This document shows, one piece after another, positions 6,413 to 11,476 of a stretch of DNA of 11,476 nucleotides (its first letter is position 1; each line of letters starts with the position of its first letter). This stretch comes from UMGS946 sp048421225 (lineage in GTDB: Bacteria; Bacillota; Clostridia; Christensenellales; CAG-138), in the NCBI GenBank assembly GCA_048421225.1, contig DBFNRV010000046.1:1-11476 (forward strand), given 5' to 3'. Made by a program: the position numbers and the translations under genes. Below the pieces are notes generated by a model. It saw only the letters and a program-made list of their open reading frames with translations. It was not told the DNA's origin and made no database searches.

Positions 6413-7882
6413 ATGCGGCGCAGCGGAATACTTTTACACATATCATCCTTGCCGTCGCCGTGGGGTATCGGTACCCTTGGGCTTGAGGCTTATAGATTCA
6501 TCAATTTTCTTGACGCGTCCAAAGTAGGAGTATGGCAAATGCTTCCCACCGGTCCTACAGGCTACGGCGATTCCCCATATCAAAGCTTCAGCGTGTTTGC
6601 GGGCAATCCATACTTTATTGACTTGGATACGCTGTGTGAGGATGGTCTGCTTAAACCCTATGAATTTACACACCTTGACTGGGGTCAAAACCCTGAGAGG
6701 GCCGACTACCAGATGCTGTATGAGAATCGCTCGAGGGTCCTTCATTCCGCCTATGAACGCTTTACCGGTGCTAGCGGTCCTGATTTTGACGAATTCAGGC
6801 AGAATAGTCAGGGCTGGCTGCAAGACTATGCGCTGTTTATGGCGATAAAGGACTTTTACGGAGGAGCTCCATGGTACGACTGGGAGGATGATGTAAAAAA
6901 CCGCGTTCCTTTAGCAATAAAAGCGCTGAGCAAGAAGCTTGAGCATGAAACGGGTTTTCACGAATTCATCCAGTATATATATTTCAAGCAATGGAAAAAA
7001 CTTAGGTTATACGCAAAGGCCCACGGTGTGATGCTTATGGGGGATATGCCCATATACGCCGCATTGGATTCCGCCGACGTATGGGCCAACGCTGGGCTAT
7101 TCCTGCTGGACGATCTGAAAAAGCCTGTTAGCGTGGCCGGTGTACCGCCCGATTATTTCTCGCCTGACGGGCAGCTGTGGGGAAATCCGCTGTATGACTG
7201 GCCCGCAATGAAGAATACGGGGTTTTCATGGTGGAAAAAGCGTATCCGCCGCCTGACCGAACAATTTGACTTGATCCGTATCGATCATTTCCGCGGATTT
7301 GCCGATTATTACTCAATCCCTGGAGACGCGCGGACGGCTATATCCGGCAAATGGATCGAAGGTCCGCGAGAGTCGCTGTTTGACGCTCTAACCGACGAGC
7401 TAGGCCCCCTTCCGTTTGTGGCCGAAGATCTGGGCCTGCTTACGCCGTCAGTTGAGGTTCTGCTGGACAGTACCGGATTTCCTGGAATGAGCGTGCTCTG
7501 CTTTGCGTTTTCTTCCGGCTCAGCGAACAAACATCTGCCCCACCTTGCCTGTGAAAACAGGGTTATGTATACTACTACACACGACAACGAACCCGCCGAA
7601 GCCTGGTGGGACTGTATAAGCGAATCAGAAAGAAGTTATGCGATCCGCTACATGAACATACGGAATGATGAAAGGATAAGCTGGGCCATGATTCGAACTG
7701 CCTTTTCCAGTGTTTGCGGGCTTGCGGTAGCGCCTATGCAGGATGTGCTGAGTCTTGGACTTGAGGCGCGCATGAACAGGCCCGGAACCCTTGGTGGAAA
7801 CTGGGCATGGCGGATGAAAGCACAAGCTGGCCCTGACGTATCCGAAAGGCTGCGCGAGCTAAACCTGTTATATGGGAGATGA
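6413..7882 (+). CDS. malQ: 4-alpha-glucanotransferase MalQ (amylomaltase, GH77)
   Basis: MalQ moves segments of alpha-1,4-glucans between acceptors and releases glucose. It turns short maltodextrins into chains long enough for phosphorylase. The protein is 489 residues, normal for the compact bacterial GH77 form without the N-terminal extension of E. coli MalQ. The N-terminus has SSLPSPWGIGTLG (11-23) and GDSPYQSFSVFAGNP (52-66), which are family signatures. The catalytic residues by homology to Thermus amylomaltase are Asp291 in RIDHFRG (nucleophile), Glu338 in VAEDLG (acid/base) and Asp391 in THDNEP (transition-state stabiliser). The C-terminal PGTLGGNWAWRM is also typical. I start at the ATG at 6413, 6 bases after AGGAGG; a TTG two codons earlier directly abuts that site. 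There is no signal peptide, so it acts inside the cell. glgP follows on the same strand, and the two enzymes act together on glycogen or imported maltodextrins. Confidence 0.96.
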   Translation: MRRSGILLHISSLPSPWGIGTLGLEAYRFINFLDASKVGVWQMLPTGPTGYGDSPYQSFSVFAGNPYFIDLDTLCEDGLLKPYEFTHLDWGQNPERADYQMLYENRSRVLHSAYERFTGASGPDFDEFRQNSQGWLQDYALFMAIKDFYGGAPWYDWEDDVKNRVPLAIKALSKKLEHETGFHEFIQYIYFKQWKKLRLYAKAHGVMLMGDMPIYAALDSADVWANAGLFLLDDLKKPVSVAGVPPDYFSPDGQLWGNPLYDWPAMKNTGFSWWKKRIRRLTEQFDLIRIDHFRGFADYYSIPGDARTAISGKWIEGPRESLFDALTDELGPLPFVAEDLGLLTPSVEVLLDSTGFPGMSVLCFAFSSGSANKHLPHLACENRVMYTTTHDNEPAEAWWDCISESERSYAIRYMNIRNDERISWAMIRTAFSSVCGLAVAPMQDVLSLGLEARMNRPGTLGGNWAWRMKAQAGPDVSERLRELNLLYGR

Positions 7883-7887
7883 TTGGC

Positions 7888-7920
7888 AGGGCTGCAATTT
7901 TTCCATAAGCTGCCCTTTTT
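7888..7920 (+). terminator. Weak intrinsic terminator after malQ
   Basis: AGGGC-T-GC (7888-7895) can pair with GC-T-GCCCT (7909-7916), giving 7 paired bases plus one T-T mismatch around a 13-base loop. A run of T follows (7916-7920). The stem is imperfect, so some read-through from malQ into glgP is likely. Confidence 0.5.
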
Positions 7921-7932
7921 CCATGGAATTTA

Positions 7933-7958
7933 TGATATAATTAGACTTTAACGTCTAA
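7933..7958 (+). promoter_or_regulatory. Extended -10 promoter of glgP with start-site palindrome
   Basis: TGATATAAT (7933-7941) is a perfect extended -10 element (TGn then TATAAT); no good -35 box is present, as is common for this class. The inverted repeat TTAGAC (7941-7946), 6 bases, GTCTAA (7953-7958) covers the expected start site near 7948. This is the usual position for a repressor operator, though no cognate regulator is encoded in the window. The leader to the glgP start is about 106 bases. Confidence 0.55.
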
Positions 7959-8053
7959 ATTCGTGGCTCACATAATTGAATCCGATTGCTCAGGGTATTG
8001 TAAATGTGAAATGGAATTTAGGATCAATACGATATTATCCAGGGGGTAGGCCA

Positions 8054-10432
8054 ATGATTATGGACTGTAGGGCAATAATGCGCCGTATGGAAGACGAACT
8101 GAGAAGTGATTATCAGATCGAATTGCATGAGGCTTCAACTCAACAGCTGCACAGGGCGTTAAGCAACGCTGTAATGTTCGCCGTCTCTGACGACTGGCGC
8201 AGGAGCAGGCGATCCCATGAGTGCGTAAGGCGGGCATACTATTTTTCGGCTGAATACCTTGTCGGCCGCATGGTGTATAACAACCTTTACTGTCTTGAAT
8301 TGCTAGACGACGTCAGAAAGTACCTGCTTGCACGCGGCGCGGATATAAGCGCCTTCGAAGAGATTGAGGACGAAGCGCTTGGCAACGGCGGACTCGGCAG
8401 GCTGGCAGCGTGCTTTCTAGACAGCGCCGCCGCTCACGGCATACCCCTCGACGGATACGGCATCAGGTATAAATTTGGACTATTTAAGCAGAGCCTGAAG
8501 GACGGGTTTCAGGTGGAAAAAGCGGACGACTGGCAGCGTTTTGGCGACCCGTGGAGCAAGAGGCGGGACGATAAGGCGGTTACCGTCAGCTTTGCTGATC
8601 AAAAGGTGCTTGCCGTGCCGTACGATATGCCTATTATCGGCTATAAAACGGAGCATATAAGCACCCTGCGCCTTTGGCAGAGCGAAGCCATTGAAGAATT
8701 TGATTTCAACCTGTTTAACGATCAGGAGTATGCCTTGGCCGTGAGTGAAAAGAATTCTGTAGAGGATATCACACGAGTGCTTTATCCAAACGACAGCACA
8801 TACGCAGGTAAACGCCTTAGACTAAAGCAGCAGTATTTTTTGTCCAGCGCGTCGCTTCAGGATATAATACGCAGGTTTAAAAGGGTTCGCGGCTCAGACT
8901 TTTCCGGTTTTGCCGCGCATTGCGCAATACAGCTTAACGATACCCATCCCGCGGTATCCATACCCGAATTGATCAGGCTTTTGATGGGCGAAGGGATGGA
9001 CTTTGAAGCGGCTTTAATAACGGCCAAAGAAACATTTTCATATACAAACCATACGATAATGAGCGAAGCGCTTGAAAAATGGGATGTCGACCTTTTTAGA
9101 AGCGTTATACCCGAGGTGTGTGATGTAATCTTTAAGATAAACGATTTCTTGATGGGCGAACTGGCATCTAAGCGTGTTGACGGCGACCAGAGGGCGCGCA
9201 TGAGTATAATTTCTGACAACTGTATACATATGGCAAGGCTCGCTTCATATGTTTCCTCATATATCAACGGGGTTGCAAAAATTCATACGGATATCCTTAA
9301 AAACGACGTTCTAAAGGATTGGGCTGATATATACCCGGAACGTTTTCAGAACAAGACCAATGGAATCACGCAGCGCCGGTGGCTTGGCTTATGCAATCCC
9401 GAACTGACCGGGCTAATAACCGATAAAATCGGGGACGGTTTTTTGCTTGACCTCGACAGATTGCAAGAATTGAAGGCCTTTGCGGACGATGACACGCTCT
9501 GGCGCTTTCATGAGATAAAGCAGCTAAAAAAGCAACAATTAAGCCGGATAATTTTGGAACGTGAGGGAGTTAACCTAAACCCCATGTTTATATTCGACAC
9601 CCAGGTAAAACGGATGCACGAGTATAAGCGCCAGCTTATGAACGCGTTTTCAATTATGTGGATTTATTTTAGCCTGAAGGAGGGTAAACTCCCGGATTTT
9701 ACCCCCACTGCCTTTATATTTGGAGCAAAAGCCGCCCCTGGTTATTTTCGCGCGAAGGGCATAATCAAATATATTAATGAGGTCGCCAAGCTTATCAACA
9801 GCAGTCCTGATATGCAGGATAGGCTTCGGGTGGTTTTTGTTCAAAATTACAATGTTTCATATGCTGAACATATAATCCCTGCCGCTGACATATCTGAACA
9901 GATATCCCCTGCCGGCACGGAGGCCTCTGGAACAGGCAATATGAAATTTATGCTCAACGGCACCGTTACGCTGGGCACATATGACGGAGCCAACATCGAA
10001 ATTGTAGACGCGGCCGGCGCTGAAAACAACTATATCTTTGGCGCAACCGTTGAAGAACTTCGCTCTTTGGGAAACAATTATAATTCAAAATCCATATATG
10101 ATAGCAACGCTGAAATAAGACGCGTTTTGGATTCCCTTATAGATGGAACCTTTAGCGACGATGGCTCAGGAATGTTTAAGGAATTGTTTAACGCTATACT
10201 ATATGGAGCCAGCTGGCATATGCCCGACCATTATCATATACTGCTTGATCTTCCGTCGTATATTCAGGCAAAGCTTCGAGCGAATAGGGATTATATGGAT
10301 ACCGTTTCTTTTGCACGGAAATGCTTTTTAAACACAGCGTCGGCGGGTAGGTTCTCCAGCGATAGAACCGTAAGCGAATATGCAAAGGATATATGGCATG
10401 TGGAAAAAACCGGTATGTACGACATAACCTGA
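8054..10432 (+). CDS. glgP: Glycogen/maltodextrin phosphorylase (GT35)
   Basis: GlgP removes glucose from the non-reducing ends of alpha-1,4-glucans with phosphate, giving glucose-1-phosphate; the cofactor is pyridoxal phosphate. From the ATG at 8054 the protein is 792 residues, typical of bacterial forms. The PLP-binding lysine is Lys631 in EASGTGNMKFMLNGT (623-637), the family signature. Other conserved blocks are GNGGLGRLAACFLDS (110-124), QLNDTHPA (293-300), TNGITQRRW (435-443) and VKRMHEYKRQ (518-527). I choose 8054 because AGGGGGT lies 6 bases upstream and the family's N-terminus fits; the frame is open 26 codons further to a TTG at 7976 that has no ribosome binding site. An ATG at 8060 is also possible. 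It probably works with MalQ. No glgA, glgB, glgC or debranching gene is in the window, so storage glycogen versus imported maltodextrin cannot be decided. Confidence 0.96.
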   Translation: MIMDCRAIMRRMEDELRSDYQIELHEASTQQLHRALSNAVMFAVSDDWRRSRRSHECVRRAYYFSAEYLVGRMVYNNLYCLELLDDVRKYLLARGADISAFEEIEDEALGNGGLGRLAACFLDSAAAHGIPLDGYGIRYKFGLFKQSLKDGFQVEKADDWQRFGDPWSKRRDDKAVTVSFADQKVLAVPYDMPIIGYKTEHISTLRLWQSEAIEEFDFNLFNDQEYALAVSEKNSVEDITRVLYPNDSTYAGKRLRLKQQYFLSSASLQDIIRRFKRVRGSDFSGFAAHCAIQLNDTHPAVSIPELIRLLMGEGMDFEAALITAKETFSYTNHTIMSEALEKWDVDLFRSVIPEVCDVIFKINDFLMGELASKRVDGDQRARMSIISDNCIHMARLASYVSSYINGVAKIHTDILKNDVLKDWADIYPERFQNKTNGITQRRWLGLCNPELTGLITDKIGDGFLLDLDRLQELKAFADDDTLWRFHEIKQLKKQQLSRIILEREGVNLNPMFIFDTQVKRMHEYKRQLMNAFSIMWIYFSLKEGKLPDFTPTAFIFGAKAAPGYFRAKGIIKYINEVAKLINSSPDMQDRLRVVFVQNYNVSYAEHIIPAADISEQISPAGTEASGTGNMKFMLNGTVTLGTYDGANIEIVDAAGAENNYIFGATVEELRSLGNNYNSKSIYDSNAEIRRVLDSLIDGTFSDDGSGMFKELFNAILYGASWHMPDHYHILLDLPSYIQAKLRANRDYMDTVSFARKCFLNTASAGRFSSDRTVSEYAKDIWHVEKTGMYDIT

Positions 10433-10493
10433 TACCCCAAATAGGCCATTACACTTGATGGAAAACTACAACGCTTATCAATAATATTAGAAA

Positions 10494-10523
10494 TTGGCTC
10501 CGGCGGACCTCTGCCGGAGCCAA
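10494..10523. terminator. Perfect 11-bp hairpin between convergent glgP and comB
   Basis: TTGGCTCCGGC (10494-10504) pairs perfectly with GCCGGAGCCAA (10513-10523) around an 8-base loop. It lies between two converging genes and so can serve both strands. Neither side has a long T-run: the plus side reads CATACCTTTAAATATTT, the minus side TTTCTAATATT. It is very stable, but classical intrinsic termination is only moderately supported. Confidence 0.7.
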
Positions 10524-10578
10524 CATACCTTTAAATATTTATAGTTCATAAATCCTGACAGCTTAAGTACTCCTTGAC

Positions 10579-11298
10579 CTAACTGTTTGTTATAACTCCG
10601 TTTTTAAACGCCGGAACGACATCTGTTACATCAGTTTTAAAGCAAAATTCCACGTCCTTTTCAAAGCCCAGCCTTACGAGCCTGGAATAGTGCATCGTGT
10701 CGGACAGATCCGCATTGCCGTTTACCCAGTCTGAATACACAAGGCACGCTATAAGCGCCATATCATTGGCCTTTGCACTGCCTTCTGAAATTCTGCTCAC
10801 GGCCTCCACGATAGCGCCGGCGGCGCAGATGTCATCCGCTGACAGCTGGCCCTCGGTACCCGCACACATAATAATAATGTCGTTTCCAAACTCAACCGCC
10901 CTTTTTGCAACGGCGGTCCGGTTTATCATCGCTCCGATAAGAACGTTTTTAGCGCTTCTTACTCCGCATATCGCCTCTGTTCCGTTCGTAGTGCTTACAA
11001 TGACGGTTTTGCCGGAAACTATATCACTGGAAAAGTCCATCGGGGTGTTGCCCAAATGGAATCCCGGCATTTTAACGCCTCCCCTTTCCCCGGCAAGCAC
11101 GCACTCGCGCGAACCCAGCTTTATGGCCATAGCCGCAGCCTCGCCCGGGTCCTGTGTAGGAACTACTTTGTCAGCGCCGTTTTTAATTGCCCAGATTATC
11201 GATGTTGTTGCGCGAAGGACATCTACAACTACTACAGTGCTGTTGCTTATTCTATGATCATTTAGCTTATTGCTATAGTTATATACGTCAACTCTCAT
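10579..11298 (-). CDS. comB: ComB-family protein (2-phosphosulfolactate phosphatase-like)
   Basis: The ComB family was defined by the archaeal Mg-dependent phosphatase that turns 2-phosphosulfolactate into sulfolactate for coenzyme M synthesis. Homologues are common in bacteria that do not make coenzyme M. This one has 239 residues, the usual length. Family blocks seen are VVVVDVLRATTS (22-33), LAGERGGVKMPGFHLGNTP (68-86), STTNGTEAI (102-110), MCAGTEGQLSADD (144-156) with two acidic residues, and HYSRLVRLGFEKDVEFC (203-219). No signal peptide is visible. AGGAGG lies 5 bases before the ATG. The gene is convergent with glgP, and no other sulfonate or coenzyme M gene is nearby, so the substrate here is open. 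The family call is firm; the enzymatic name is inherited from distant relatives. Confidence 0.9.
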   Translation of the reverse strand: MRVDVYNYSNKLNDHRISNSTVVVVDVLRATTSIIWAIKNGADKVVPTQDPGEAAAMAIKLGSRECVLAGERGGVKMPGFHLGNTPMDFSSDIVSGKTVIVSTTNGTEAICGVRSAKNVLIGAMINRTAVAKRAVEFGNDIIIMCAGTEGQLSADDICAAGAIVEAVSRISEGSAKANDMALIACLVYSDWVNGNADLSDTMHYSRLVRLGFEKDVEFCFKTDVTDVVPAFKNGVITNS

Positions 11299-11342
11299 GG
11301 TCCCTCCTACATAAGCCGAAGGATAATATTGGTAGCCCGCGT

Positions 11343-11371
11343 ATTATACATCATTTATGAACAGAATGCAA
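11343..11371 (-). promoter_or_regulatory. Predicted promoter of comB
   Basis: On the minus strand TTGCAT (11371-11366), a 17-base spacer and a consensus TATAAT (11348-11343) precede comB. Transcription would start near 11336, leaving a leader of about 38 bases that includes the AGGAGG site. Confidence 0.6.
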
Positions 11372-11456
11372 ACAACATATTTTCATGATTTTTATCAGAT
11401 TTAGTTTTACCGAATTTATATTAAAATAAGTCAAACTCTTAATAATTTTGTTTAGC

Positions 11457-11476
11457 AAAAAGGCGGACGCCGATGT
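11457..11476 (-). terminator. Possible 3' half of a terminator cut by the right edge
   Basis: Read on the minus strand the end is GTCCGCC (11468-11462) followed by TTTTT (11461-11457), the usual 3' arm and T-run of an intrinsic terminator. The other arm would lie beyond the edge, ending a leftward gene outside the window. The alternative is the start of a rightward gene at the ATG at 11473, but its ribosome binding site is poor. Confidence 0.35.

Noticed and set aside
8021..8040. GGAT/ATCC pairing just before the glgP ribosome binding site
   Set aside because: Only 4 base pairs with mismatches inside; unlikely to be stable enough to act as a riboregulator.
11372..11456. AT-rich stretch upstream of comB
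   Set aside because: Several TATA-like words occur, as expected in AT-rich DNA, but I see no paired -35/-10 boxes, repeat array or RNA fold.

Overview
The window looks like chromosomal DNA of a low-to-medium GC Gram-positive bacterium, most likely a member of the Clostridia (Bacillota). This rests on strong AGGAGG-type ribosome binding sites before almost every gene, sigma-A-type promoters, a tilS-hpt pair, a YhaM-type exoribonuclease and a small four-cysteine TSCPD protein of a kind typical of Firmicutes. I see no insertion sequence, phage gene, CRISPR array, tRNA or rRNA.

Layout. (1) Positions 1-3610, minus strand: a four-gene run read right to left, tilS, hpt, galE and a class I methyltransferase cut by the left edge. 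Gaps are 18-59 bases with no clear terminator, so it is probably one operon, starting from a promoter near 3633-3661. (2) Positions 3611-3852: a divergent promoter region, with a perfect-consensus sigma-A promoter firing rightward. (3) Positions 3853-6272, plus strand: ychF, a TSCPD-domain gene and yhaM, closed by hairpins at 6274-6332. (4) Positions 6413-10432, plus strand: malQ and glgP, two alpha-glucan enzymes. A weak terminator and a new extended -10 promoter, with a palindrome over the likely start site, lie between them. (5) A perfect 11-bp bidirectional hairpin at 10494-10523 separates glgP from a convergent comB-family gene (minus, 10579-11298). The last 178 bases hold the comB promoter and, at the very edge, what looks like half of another terminator.

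How the genes work together. The ychF unit gathers translation and RNA-turnover functions. TilS and Hpt are a classical pair linking tRNA-Ile decoding and purine salvage. MalQ and GlgP form a maltodextrin/glycogen breakdown pair: MalQ rearranges short glucans and GlgP releases glucose-1-phosphate. GalE connects UDP-glucose and UDP-galactose, but lies in a different unit.

This is mainly a housekeeping region with intact genes. I find no convincing undescribed system. The points most worth a second look are the poorly characterised TSCPD protein between ychF and yhaM, the ComB-like protein in an organism unlikely to make coenzyme M, and the small palindromes at the glgP and ychF promoters.
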